Source: Paenibacillus sp. CF384 (lineage in GTDB: Bacteria; Bacillota; Bacilli; Paenibacillales; Paenibacillaceae). Taken from it: a stretch of DNA of 64,000 bases. The notes under the pieces were generated by a model. That model was not told the DNA's origin and did no database searches. It saw nothing but the letters and a program-made list of their open reading frames with translations. The translations under genes and the position numbers were made by a program. The stretch lies in assembly GCF_900106745.1 (NCBI RefSeq), contig NZ_FNNV01000007.1:62001-126000 (forward strand), read 5' to 3'. This document shows, piece after piece, positions 45,911 through 54,892 of the stretch (positions within the stretch are counted from its first letter, which is position 1; every line of letters starts with the position of its first letter).

Positions 45911-47470
45911 GATAGACTTGTGAAGCTCTATAAACGCCCGCATGCTGATCTCTGATGTCGAGCAGATCGACACGACGCTGCTGCTTGCCGGAAGCTCGGC
46001 TGCATCGTATGGATTCCTAAGAATCAGACAGAGATGAGGCTTCGAATCCGCACATAGCTCTGCCAGCTTCAATTGTTCCTTGAACATATGAGCGTTAATG
46101 GTGCACTGAATGACGACGTCCACGGAAGAAAGCAATTCCATAATCGCGGCTATCTCGTCCGCTGTTGGCTGCTGCGAAATATAGGCCGTAACCGTGTTAT
46201 AGCCTTGTTCCGCCAAGCCGCTTGCCAGAGCAATTTCCTTGCCGTCGGTGCTGTCGGCCTGCGTCAGCTTGCGCTGCCTTGGCATAATGAGCAGGTAGGT
46301 CGTTTGGGGCGACAGCGGGAGCAGCTCTGCAGGATCTCTCGTGGTGACGATGGCAGAGGTCGCGATATGAAGTGCGGTCATTTCGGCTTCCTGCAAGGTC
46401 AGCGGAGCCGCATGACGTCTGTAAGATGCCATGCGCAGCTTGAGCGCGAGCACTCGGCTGACTGACGCATCTATTTGCTGCATAGGGATATCACCTTGCT
46501 CTACAGCCGCAATAATGCCTGCCATTACGCGATCTTGAAAATCCGGCGTGTGGCACATTAGCACCTGATCATTGCCGGCTTGCACGGCAAGAACCCCTGC
46601 TTGTTCAGGGCTAAAGTACAGTCCAATGGCGTGCATTTCAATGTCGTCCGTACAAATGACACCTTGATAGCCAAGCTCGCCTCGAAGCAGCTCCGTCACA
46701 AAATAACGCGACAGCGAGGCCGGCAGTCCCGCCGCTTGCGGGATTTGATCGAACACAACATGCGCCACCATAATCGCGTCTACGTCTGCCTCGATTGCCG
46801 CCTTAAACGGAACAAGCGCCTCTCGGTGTAGCTGGTCCAGCGTTAGGCTGCATGTAGGCAGCGCCTTATGCGAATCGACGGCAACATCGCCGTGGCCGGG
46901 AAAATGCTTGGCGGTAGCAGCAACGCCCGAGCGGTGCATACCCAAGATAAAAGCCTGCCCGTAGGCTGCAGCAATTGCGGCATTCTCGTGGAAGGAACGG
47001 ACACCGATTACCGGATTAAGCGGATTGGTGTTCACATCCAGCACCGGCGCCCAGTCCATGCCAATGCCTAGGTGAAACAGCTGACTACCGATTACTTTAC
47101 CGGTTAGATAAGCGAGACCCGCATCCTCCGCCAGCCCGATCGCCCGATTGCCGGGCACGGAAACGTAGAAGTCGGTCAAGTTGGACAGGCTCCCGCCCTC
47201 TTCGTCGATCGACAGTAACGCCGGATATGGCAGAGCATTCCTCGCTGACACGGCTTGAATATCCGTCACAAGCTGCTTGAGCTGCGGCTCAGAGCTGATG
47301 TTGTGCGGGAATAGGCCAAGCCCTCCTACCTCGGTTTGGCCGATTCTTCCTCGATCCTGCTCGGTTACTTGCTGCCCCGGCACGCCTGTTACGCACATTA
47401 GCGCAACCTTTTGCTTCAAACTGAGTTTCTCCAGCATCGTTTGTACCTTATCCTCGTTAAATACGATCAT
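45908..47470 (-). CDS. GH3 family beta-N-acetylhexosaminidase (NagZ-like)
   Basis: A 520-residue glycoside hydrolase family 3 protein without signal peptide. IDEEGGSLSNL, MDWAPVLDVNTNPLNPVIGVRSF, the NagZ-type motif KHFPGHGDVAVDSH (with the Asp/His pair) and the nucleophile Asp in VICTDDIEM are present. A C-terminal domain of about 170 residues follows the barrel. It probably cleaves terminal beta-N-acetylglucosamine from imported chitin or peptidoglycan fragments in the cytoplasm. Start: ATG at 47470 after GAGGGG; an ATG seven codons earlier overlaps that site. It lies directly upstream of the second transporter operon on the same strand and may supply its intracellular enzyme. Confidence 0.88.
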   Translation of the reverse strand: MIVFNEDKVQTMLEKLSLKQKVALMCVTGVPGQQVTEQDRGRIGQTEVGGLGLFPHNISSEPQLKQLVTDIQAVSARNALPYPALLSIDEEGGSLSNLTDFYVSVPGNRAIGLAEDAGLAYLTGKVIGSQLFHLGIGMDWAPVLDVNTNPLNPVIGVRSFHENAAIAAAYGQAFILGMHRSGVAATAKHFPGHGDVAVDSHKALPTCSLTLDQLHREALVPFKAAIEADVDAIMVAHVVFDQIPQAAGLPASLSRYFVTELLRGELGYQGVICTDDIEMHAIGLYFSPEQAGVLAVQAGNDQVLMCHTPDFQDRVMAGIIAAVEQGDIPMQQIDASVSRVLALKLRMASYRRHAAPLTLQEAEMTALHIATSAIVTTRDPAELLPLSPQTTYLLIMPRQRKLTQADSTDGKEIALASGLAEQGYNTVTAYISQQPTADEIAAIMELLSSVDVVIQCTINAHMFKEQLKLAELCADSKPHLCLILRNPYDAAELPASSSVVSICSTSEISMRAFIELHKSI

Positions 47471-47503
47471 TGGCTGCTGCCCCCTCATAGTTGTAACGCT
47501 ATA

Positions 47504-47542
47504 GAAAAATCCCGACCCACGACAGACATGGATCGGGATTGC
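47504..47542 (-). terminator. Terminator of the GH18-like gene
   Basis: On the minus strand AATCCCGATCCA pairs with TGGGTCGGGATT and runs into TTTT. It lies about 18 bases after the stop at 47559. Confidence 0.85.
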
Positions 47543-47558
47543 GTTATATCCCTTGCCT

Positions 47559-49355
47559 TTAGGAATGATTAACCCACAAATTCATCCAATTCGTCTGATC
47601 CGGCGTAAAGTACGAGGAGCCGTACACGCCGGCATTGCGTCCAATAAAGTTGCTCCACCAGAAAATACCCGCTCCGTACACATTGGCCCCGCCTGCAATA
47701 GCCGCATTTAATCCTTCGGCTGCTTTCTGCAGGCTCTCCACGGCCGGGTCATGATAAACCGTGCCATCTGCTGACTTCAGCTCATACGAAGGCAGAGTTG
47801 GTACCAGCTGGCTGCGAACGCCGCCCGGTCCGGTATTGCCGATTGCGTTGCTGTATCTTGTAAGTTCGTTCGTCCACAGCGTCTTATACGAGTTGGCGGT
47901 CGTAATGTCCGAGCCCCAGCCCATTGCATCATAGATCATCGGGTTCATCATGTTGACGATAGCGGCTACTTGACCGATATACGCATTGCTCCACTGATAG
48001 CTGCTCACGCCGCTGTAAGGCGGATCTGCAGGCGTCGAGATGGAGAAATTGTTGTTGGAAGCCAGTGCGTTATTGCGCAAATATTGCAGTGTATTCAACA
48101 AAGTGGTGTCATTCGTCATGAAGCCTTCAATATCCAAATGAACGCCGTCCGCCTTGTAGAAAGGACCCGTTCCGCCCACTTGCACGCCGACATTCACGAG
48201 CGTATTGATAATAGCGTTGACGTTCGTATTAAACGTCGCATTGCCGAAGTTCGGATTGCCGACCTTCGTACCACTGACTCTTGTGAATCGGCTGCCGTAA
48301 TTGAGATCGATGATAATCAATTGGTTCGGATCGGTCAGTCTGGAGTTCTTTATCCACGTTGCTAGACCTGTATAACCTGCCGCAGGCAATGTTCCGTTGG
48401 TGGATGTAGCGGAATCGACAAGCACGCCGATATCGGCAAATTGGTATTTAATCTTCTTGGCGGCGAGCTCGTTGACGTAGGTGGCGATGTTCGCCGCGCT
48501 TTGCGCCGAAGCGAACCAAGCCGAATTTAGGAAGGTAGCATTGTTCACATGACAGTTGGAAGAGCAACCGCCACCGCCTGATGCGGACGTTGTGACAGAG
48601 AGCGGTGAGCTGGCTGCAGAAGCATTGCCCGCGGCATCCTTCGCTTTTACAGTAAACGTGTACGATGTGCTTGCCGTCAAACCGCTAATTGTAGCGGATG
48701 TCCCTGTTACGTTCACCGGGCTAGCACCATTCTTGTATACGTCGTAGCTTGTTACGGCTACATTATCGGTCGATGCTGTCCAGGAGAGATTTACACTTGT
48801 TGCCGTTTGTGAAGGCGAGGTCAATCCTGTTGGCGCAGACGGTGCCGTTGTGTCTCCGCTTCCACCACCGCCGTTGTTGTATACTTCCATCTCGAAGATT
48901 TCGTAGTAGATGTCGGCTTTACCTGTCATATACACCCGAACATATTGCGCGCTAGTTGCTGTAAAATTCGCAGTCGTCGTCCCCCCTGCTCCGCTTGTTG
49001 TCGTGTATTTATCCACCCAGTTGGAAGCATCTGTGGAGGTTTGAATCTTGAAGGTTGTCGCATACGTGTATTGCGGCCATTTGATTACAACATTGTCGAT
49101 CGTCTGCAGAGAGCCTAAATTGACGTATATCCATGAGGTTGCTTCAGATTCCGCGCTTGCCCAGCTGGTGGCTGTGCCATTGCCGTCTACGGCTTTGGCG
49201 CCTCCGTAACCGGTTGCCCAGACGGATGAAGTGGTGGTGGTCTTGTTCAGTGCGAGATTGGTTGCGGCAAAACTGATGGCGGGAAAAAGGGTAGCGAGAA
49301 GCGAAATGAGGATGAGAAGAATAGCCGGCTTTCGTTGCCTGAGAATCTTGGACAT
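47559..49355 (-). CDS. Secreted CBM32-FN3-GH18-like protein
   Basis: A 598-residue secreted protein. Signal peptide to about residue 30 (LILISLLATLFPAISFAA). A discoidin/CBM32 domain follows (about 31-165; NLALNKTTTTSSVWATGYGG, VRVYMTGKADIYYEIFEMEVY), then one FN3 domain (about 175-265), a Gly/Ser linker and a catalytic-looking domain (about 275-598). The last has a variant GH18 signature, DGVHLDIE at about residues 402-409: the second Asp of DxxDxDxE is His, while the Glu that acts as acid in GH18 is kept. Likely a glycan hydrolase or binding protein acting outside the cell. The 25-base element shared with the second transporter operon lies 62-86 bases upstream of the start. Confidence 0.82.
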   Translation of the reverse strand: MSKILRQRKPAILLILISLLATLFPAISFAATNLALNKTTTTSSVWATGYGGAKAVDGNGTATSWASAESEATSWIYVNLGSLQTIDNVVIKWPQYTYATTFKIQTSTDASNWVDKYTTTSGAGGTTTANFTATSAQYVRVYMTGKADIYYEIFEMEVYNNGGGGSGDTTAPSAPTGLTSPSQTATSVNLSWTASTDNVAVTSYDVYKNGASPVNVTGTSATISGLTASTSYTFTVKAKDAAGNASAASSPLSVTTSASGGGGCSSNCHVNNATFLNSAWFASAQSAANIATYVNELAAKKIKYQFADIGVLVDSATSTNGTLPAAGYTGLATWIKNSRLTDPNQLIIIDLNYGSRFTRVSGTKVGNPNFGNATFNTNVNAIINTLVNVGVQVGGTGPFYKADGVHLDIEGFMTNDTTLLNTLQYLRNNALASNNNFSISTPADPPYSGVSSYQWSNAYIGQVAAIVNMMNPMIYDAMGWGSDITTANSYKTLWTNELTRYSNAIGNTGPGGVRSQLVPTLPSYELKSADGTVYHDPAVESLQKAAEGLNAAIAGGANVYGAGIFWWSNFIGRNAGVYGSSYFTPDQTNWMNLWVNHS

Positions 49356-49416
49356 AAGTAAACCCCCCTAACGAATTAGTGAAGCAGCTAGTATCACAAA
49401 GATGGCTAGACATATA

Positions 49417-49441
49417 ATTATTCCATTGGATTTATTAATTA
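49417..49441. promoter_or_regulatory. 25-bp element upstream of the GH18-like gene
   Basis: Partner of the element at 45886 (21 of 25 identical). It sits inside a wider AT-rich dyad, TATAATTA...TAATTATA (49413-49443). In the 342-base gap 49356-49697 nothing else is recognised apart from the ribosome site of the next gene. Confidence 0.5.
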
Positions 49442-49697
49442 TAGGTTAAGATTGAATGCCCCGTCAACGGTCACTTTACTGGCCTCCGTTTCTTACTTAA
49501 TCGGGTTTTATATGCCTAAATTTACATAATTTTGGCATTTTTCTTCCTTTATCCACACGATTAACACACTCTTGAATACTACTATTAATAGAGCCGTAAA
49601 AGTTGTCCATTGCTTCAGGTTCCTCGTCTAGCAGCCTCTGCTTGTACGAACTAGTTTACGAAGGTTTACTACTCTAAAGCGAAAGGGGGGAGAACCA

Positions 49698-50042
49698 ATG
49701 CCCTTCCTGTCAACCGGCCCCGTTGCTAATCATGCCGTCGGCGCAATCGACCGTGTTCAGCAATTGGTGGTACGGATGGTTAATCGGGACTTAATCAATA
49801 TGTCCACGGTTCTTGTTGAAGGATTTTACTTGAACGGGGATCGCACCATGTATGTCTACGAACTGGTTAGCCTGTTACCCAATCAAACGTTTATGAAAGT
49901 GAATTATGCCGACTTTGACGCCTACGAGTATCAATTCACAATTGGGGGTGATGGAGCCAATCAAACCGAGATATCTGCTTGGGGTAAAACAGGCACTGGC
50001 CGATTAGTTGACGCCCAGCGCCTTATCGCGGTGGAATCTTAA
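49698..50042 (+). CDS. Small paralogue of the exosporium protein N-terminal domain
   Basis: A 114-residue protein lining up along its length with residues 1-118 of the next gene. Shared pieces are MPxxSTGPxxN at the start, LVEGFYLNGDRTMYVYELV against [18 protein letters not shown], FADxDAxEFxF-type text, and AEISAWGKTG against [10 protein letters not shown]. It lacks the collagen-like region and C-terminal head. RBS GGGGGAG precedes the ATG. The pair is 27 bases apart and probably cotranscribed late in sporulation. It may be a companion subunit that anchors the collagen-like protein to the spore surface; that is inference. Confidence 0.8.
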   Translation: MPFLSTGPVANHAVGAIDRVQQLVVRMVNRDLINMSTVLVEGFYLNGDRTMYVYELVSLLPNQTFMKVNYADFDAYEYQFTIGGDGANQTEISAWGKTGTGRLVDAQRLIAVES

Positions 50043-50069
50043 TTTAATGAATAAGGAGGAATTAATAAA

Positions 50070-52103
50070 TTGCCTATTTTCTCAACTGGACCGATTGAAA
50101 ACAGTTTTGTCGCAGAAATTGGAACTAGACCTACGCAAACCGTAACGATCAAAATCGACAACAGCCATTCTACTGACTCGTATATTCTCTACCTCACGGG
50201 CTTTTATGTAGGATCTATAAGATCGCTATACGTCGAAGAATTATTTGTCGTTAATCCCAATCAGGTCGTTACCAAAACCTATTTTGCAGATTTAGATGCA
50301 TTTGAGTTTATTTTCAACGCTACAGGTGCCGGAGCAGCATCGGCTCAAATCTCGGTTTGGGGTAAAGATGCCGACGGTGAACTGGTTGCCTCCCATCGCC
50401 TCGTTGCCAATGAATTGTTGAGTGACGCCATCAGCGGAGGGATCGGCGCGACTGGAGCTACTGGTGCCACTGGTGCGACCGGAGCCACTGGTAATCCGGG
50501 TACTCCTGGTACGCCTGGCGCTGCCGGTGCGACGGGGGCACCTGGTACGCCTGGTGCTGCTGGTGCTACTGGCGCACCTGGTACTCCTGGCGCTGCCGGT
50601 GCGACAGGGGCACCTGGTACGCCTGGCGCTGCCGGCGCGACTGGTGCGACCGGTAACCCTGGTACGCCTGGTGCTGCCGGTGCGACTGGCGCGACTGGCG
50701 CGACCGGTGATCCGGGTACTCCTGGCGCTGCTGGTGCAACTGGCGCGACCGGTAATCCGGGTACTCCTGGCGCTGCTGGAGCGACCGGCGCGACCGGTGA
50801 TCCTGGTGCGACCGGAGCAACTGGTACTCCTGGTGAGCCAGGTGGCCCTACAGGTCCAACCGGGGCAACCGGCGATCCGGGTACTCCTGGCGCTGCTGGT
50901 GCAACTGGCGCGACTGGTACTCCTGGTACTGCTGGTGTAACTGGCGCTACTGGTACCCCTGGTACTGCAGGTGCGACGGGTGCTACTGGCGCGACCGGTG
51001 ATCCGGGTACTCCTGGCGCCGCTGGTGCTACTGGCGCAACTGGTACCCCTGGTACTGCAGGTGCGACGGGTGCTACTGGCGCTACCGGCGATCCTGGTAC
51101 TCCTGGAGCCGCTGGTGCTACTGGCGCAACTGGTACCCCTGGTACTGCCGGTGCTACTGGTGCTACTGGCGCGACCGGTGATCCTGGTACTCCTGGCGCC
51201 GCTGGTGCTACTGGCGCAACTGGTACCCCTGGTACTGCCGGCGCTACGGGTGCTACTGGCGCTACCGGCGATCCTGGTACTCCTGGCGCCGCTGGTGCTA
51301 CTGGCGCAACTGGTACCCCTGGTATTGCCGGTGCTACTGGTGCTACCGGAGCTACAGGTGCTACTGGTGCTACTGGCGATCCGGGTACTCCTGGCGCCGC
51401 TGGTGCTACTGGCGCAACTGGTACCCCTGGTATTGCCGGTGCTACTGGTGCTACCGGAGCTACAGGTGCTACTGGTGCTACTGGCGATCCGGGTACTCCT
51501 GGTGCCGCTGGCGCTACTGGCGCTACTGGTGTCGGTGCTACTGGTGCTACGGGTACTACCGGAGCTACCGGGGCCACAGGAAGCGGTGCGATCATTCCTT
51601 TTGCATCCGGTCTGCCTGCCTCATTAACAACCGTACTCGGTGGAATTCTCAATACTTCCAGTCTGGTTGGCTTTGGAACCACTGCAACAGGCGTCACCAT
51701 TGCGAGTGGAACGATCGACCTTACAGGAGGAGCGGGCCTCTTACTAAATGAAGCATTCTCGGTTCCTCGCGCAGCGACACTCACTTCCGTGGCTGCATAC
51801 TTCAGTACGACAGCTGCATTAACTCTGGTTGGTTCTACTGTAACGATTACTGCCCAATTGTTCTCATCCACTACACCAAATAATACCTTTACCGCAGTAC
51901 CGGGAGCACTCGTGACATTAGCTCCGCCACTTACCGGTGTTCTGTCTCTAGGTACAATTAGCAGCGGAATTACGACAGGACTCAGCATCCCTGTAACCGC
52001 AAATACCCGTCTTTTAATGGTATTCAGCGCATCGGTTACAGCCGGTTTGGATATTGCCACAGTTATTGCCGGTTATGCAAGCGCCGGAATCTCACTCGCC
52101 TAA
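50070..52103 (+). CDS. Collagen-like exosporium glycoprotein (BclB-like)
   Basis: A 677-residue spore-surface protein. The N-terminal domain (1-120) is shared with the preceding gene. A collagen-like stalk of about 125 Gly-X-Y triplets (about 126-507) is dominated by GAT, GTP and GDP with Thr in the Y place, typical of glycosylated Bcl stalks. The C-terminal head (508-677) starts [18 protein letters not shown] and ends [11 protein letters not shown], resembling the BclB-type globular domain. DNA in the stalk is built of higher-order repeats: 90 bases from 51000 (four starts) then 108 bases (starts 51270, 51378, 51486). The start is TTG at 50070, preceded by AAGGAGG. A long reverse-strand frame across the stalk is a shadow. 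Confidence 0.88.
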   Translation: MPIFSTGPIENSFVAEIGTRPTQTVTIKIDNSHSTDSYILYLTGFYVGSIRSLYVEELFVVNPNQVVTKTYFADLDAFEFIFNATGAGAASAQISVWGKDADGELVASHRLVANELLSDAISGGIGATGATGATGATGATGNPGTPGTPGAAGATGAPGTPGAAGATGAPGTPGAAGATGAPGTPGAAGATGATGNPGTPGAAGATGATGATGDPGTPGAAGATGATGNPGTPGAAGATGATGDPGATGATGTPGEPGGPTGPTGATGDPGTPGAAGATGATGTPGTAGVTGATGTPGTAGATGATGATGDPGTPGAAGATGATGTPGTAGATGATGATGDPGTPGAAGATGATGTPGTAGATGATGATGDPGTPGAAGATGATGTPGTAGATGATGATGDPGTPGAAGATGATGTPGIAGATGATGATGATGATGDPGTPGAAGATGATGTPGIAGATGATGATGATGATGDPGTPGAAGATGATGVGATGATGTTGATGATGSGAIIPFASGLPASLTTVLGGILNTSSLVGFGTTATGVTIASGTIDLTGGAGLLLNEAFSVPRAATLTSVAAYFSTTAALTLVGSTVTITAQLFSSTTPNNTFTAVPGALVTLAPPLTGVLSLGTISSGITTGLSIPVTANTRLLMVFSASVTAGLDIATVIAGYASAGISLA

Positions 52104-52130
52104 TACAGATAGCAGCTGATCGTCATTATT

Positions 52131-52163
52131 CTAAGTCCCTTCTTCGTGGAGGGTCTTTTTTTT
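52131..52163 (+). terminator. Terminator of the exosporium operon
   Basis: AAGTCCCT and AGGGTCTT form an imperfect stem around a TTCG-containing loop, then TTTTTTTT follows. Confidence 0.75.
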
Positions 52164-52315
52164 ATGCGCTAAGCTTCTAACTTAAGATTAATGCACCATG
52201 ACAAAGTTCATACTTTTCCCCCTTACAAGAACGGTCATGAAACATCACAAACCTTAGCATTTGCACGAATGTTATATAATAAGGTTATCACTCTTCATTA
52301 GGGAGGAAACTAGCA

Positions 52316-54820
52316 GTGAACGATTGGATTGAAATTAAGGATGCCTACGAGAACAATTTGAAGCATGTTTCACTTCGCATACCGAAGTACAAGCTCGTTG
52401 TTCTGACAGGGCCATCCGGCTCCGGCAAGTCGACACTTGCCATGGATACGCTGCAGCGAGAATGCCAGCGCCAATACATGGAATCGATGGGCATGGTCTC
52501 TGACTCCATCAATAAGCCGAAGGTCGGCGCCATTATTGGCTTGTCCCCTTCGATCAGCGTCGGGCAGCATGTCACGAACCGCAATCCCCGCTCCACGGTA
52601 GGAACCGCAACGGACATTTACACGTATTTGCGGGCGATTTACTCGCGGGCAGGGCACCGTTCATGTCCCTCCTGTGGCGCAAGCATCCCTCCCGGGCCGG
52701 CGACCACGGCGCATATAGGAACTGAAGACGACGATGACCGCCAAGAATGGGTCAATTGTCCAAACTGCCATACAGCCGTTGAGCGGCTGACCATGTCGCA
52801 TTTCTCATTTAACCAACCGCAAGGCGCATGTGCGGGCTGCTCCGGCCTTGGCATGGTTTCGACGCTGCGCATGGAGGCCGTGTTCGATCAGGAGAAAAGC
52901 CTGCGTGGAGGCGGCGTCCCTTCCCTATTCGAGATGATGATCGATTATTATACCGTCATCTTGAAGGCCGCGGGCGAGTATTACGGCTTCCACTTCGATC
53001 CTGATCTTCCGCTCAAGGATTACAACGAAATACAGCGCGACCTGCTCTATTATGGCGTGGAGAGCGAGGCTTTTATGCGGCATTATCCGAACATGAAGCC
53101 GCCGAAGAAAGTGAACGCCGGCAAATTCGAGGGCATTCTAACCGGCATTTGGCGACGCTTTAAGGAGAAAGGGCCTGACGCGGAGGGGGGTATGAACGCA
53201 GCTTCTTTCTTCCACCAACAGGTATGCCCGGACTGCCACGGCGCGAAGCTGAACGAACTCGCCCGCTCCGTGAAGGTTGGCGGCGGCGCCATACATGAAA
53301 TATCCGATTGGCCGCTCGGCCAAGTATATGACTGGGTAGGCCGCCTCCACAGCGAGCTGTCCTCTGACAGTCTTGAAATGCTGGAGACGATCGTATCCGA
53401 CGAAATCCCATCCCGTTTGAAGCGCATTCTGGATGTTGGACTCGGCTATTTATCCCTCAATCGGCAATCCATTACGCTGTCCGGCGGTGAGGCCCAGCGT
53501 CTTCGACTCGCGTCCCTGCTCGGTTCGGGACTGACCGGGGTCCTTTACATTCTCGATGAGCCAACCGCAGGTCTGCATCCGAGGGATACGGATGGCTTGA
53601 TTCAAGTATTGAAGCAGCTTCGTGATCTCGGCAACACCGTGCTCGTCATCGAGCATGATGTGGAGATGATGCGAGCGGCCGATCATGTCATCGACATGGG
53701 TCCTGGTGCCGGGAGCACAGGCGGGCGGGTCGTGGGCGAGGGCTCACTTGAAGATTTAATGGCCGCCGAGGAATCGGTAACCGGCGCTTATCTGCGCGAC
53801 GAAGCGCATGACAAGCTTACGCGCACACGCCGCCCGGGCAACGGTCATAAGCTCACAGTACGCAATGCGCATGCCCGCAATTTGAAGAACGTGACGGTAT
53901 CGTTCCCGCTCGGCTGCCTCGTATCGGTAACCGGCGTGTCCGGATCAGGCAAGTCCACCTTGCTCTTCGACTTGCTGGCTGAGGGAGCAAACGATAACTT
54001 AAAGCCAGAAGGCTGTGACGGTATCGAAGGCACCGGGGAAGTCGGCAACTGGATTACCGTGGATCAGTCCCCTGTAGGACGGATGCAGCGCTCTAACGTG
54101 GCGACTTACACCGATATGTTTACGGCCATGCGCAATCTATATGCCGGGCTTGCAGAAGCGAAGAAGCTGAAGCTGACGTCGAAACACTTCTCCTTTAACA
54201 CCCCGGGCGGACGCTGCGAGAACTGCCAAGGGCTTGGTGTCATCACAGTGGATATGCATTTCCTGCCGGACATCGAGGTTCGCTGCCCGGCTTGCAAAGG
54301 CCGCCGTTTCCAAGAGGAAGTGCTGCGCGTCACCTATGAAGGCTATTCCATCTCGGATCTGCTGGATCTGACGGTTCAAGAAAGTCTGGCCGTCTTCGAA
54401 AATGCACCCAAAATGGCCGATACCATCAGTCTGCTGTGCGAGGTCGGCCTCGGCTACCTGCACTGGGGCCAATCCGTTCGCACGTTATCCGGCGGCGAAG
54501 GCCAGCGGATTCGCCTTGCCAAGGAGCTCGGCAAACGAACGAAGAAACATACGCTCTATCTGCTCGATGAGCCGACAACCGGCCTGCACCCGGCTGACGT
54601 AAAGCAGCTGACCGTGCTGCTCGACAAGCTGGTCGACGCCGGCAATACGGTCATCGTCGTCGAGCACAATATGGAGCTGATTCGCGAGTCCGACTGGATC
54701 GTCGATATCGGTCCGGAAGGCGGCGAGCTAGGCGGTACCGTTATGGCGGAAGGTACTCCTGAACAAGTCGCACAGGTGCGACAATCGCATACGGGCAGAT
54801 ACTTGCGAGAAGCCCTGTAA
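52316..54820 (+). CDS. UvrA-like ABC ATPase lacking the UvrB-binding domain
   Basis: An 834-residue protein with two ATP-binding modules. The Walker A motifs are GPSGSGKSTLAMD (about residue 32) and GVSGSGKSTLLFD (about 541); the signatures are LSGGEAQRLRLA and LSGGEGQRIRLA. Zinc-type Cys pairs are CPSC (117), CPNC (148), CAGC, CPDC, CENC and CPAC. Between CPSC and CPNC only about 27 residues occur, where standard UvrA has the UvrB-interaction domain. This explains the ~100-residue shorter length and places it with UvrA2/DrrC-type paralogues linked to damage tolerance or drug self-resistance rather than classic excision repair. Start: GTG at 52316 with GGGAGGAAA ahead; TATAAT at 52276 is a likely -10. 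Confidence 0.87.
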   Translation: MNDWIEIKDAYENNLKHVSLRIPKYKLVVLTGPSGSGKSTLAMDTLQRECQRQYMESMGMVSDSINKPKVGAIIGLSPSISVGQHVTNRNPRSTVGTATDIYTYLRAIYSRAGHRSCPSCGASIPPGPATTAHIGTEDDDDRQEWVNCPNCHTAVERLTMSHFSFNQPQGACAGCSGLGMVSTLRMEAVFDQEKSLRGGGVPSLFEMMIDYYTVILKAAGEYYGFHFDPDLPLKDYNEIQRDLLYYGVESEAFMRHYPNMKPPKKVNAGKFEGILTGIWRRFKEKGPDAEGGMNAASFFHQQVCPDCHGAKLNELARSVKVGGGAIHEISDWPLGQVYDWVGRLHSELSSDSLEMLETIVSDEIPSRLKRILDVGLGYLSLNRQSITLSGGEAQRLRLASLLGSGLTGVLYILDEPTAGLHPRDTDGLIQVLKQLRDLGNTVLVIEHDVEMMRAADHVIDMGPGAGSTGGRVVGEGSLEDLMAAEESVTGAYLRDEAHDKLTRTRRPGNGHKLTVRNAHARNLKNVTVSFPLGCLVSVTGVSGSGKSTLLFDLLAEGANDNLKPEGCDGIEGTGEVGNWITVDQSPVGRMQRSNVATYTDMFTAMRNLYAGLAEAKKLKLTSKHFSFNTPGGRCENCQGLGVITVDMHFLPDIEVRCPACKGRRFQEEVLRVTYEGYSISDLLDLTVQESLAVFENAPKMADTISLLCEVGLGYLHWGQSVRTLSGGEGQRIRLAKELGKRTKKHTLYLLDEPTTGLHPADVKQLTVLLDKLVDAGNTVIVVEHNMELIRESDWIVDIGPEGGELGGTVMAEGTPEQVAQVRQSHTGRYLREAL

Positions 54821-54833
54821 ACTGCATAACGAA

Positions 54834-54877
54834 AAGCCGCTTCCCCCTCATGACTGAGGAGAAGAAGCGGCTTATTT
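54834..54877. terminator. Bidirectional terminator
   Basis: AAGCCGCTTC pairs with GAAGCGGCTT around a 20-base loop; T-rich sequence follows on the plus side and the A-rich left flank serves the minus side. It lies between the convergent UvrA-like and epimerase genes. Confidence 0.8.
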
Positions 54878-54892
54878 TCGTAGTAACTCAGG

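Noticed and set aside
50345-52060. 571-codon reverse-strand frame over the collagen-like gene
   Set aside because: Mirror of a low-complexity GC-rich Gly-X-Y stalk (Pro-Val-Ala repeats). The forward gene has clear start, domains and terminator.
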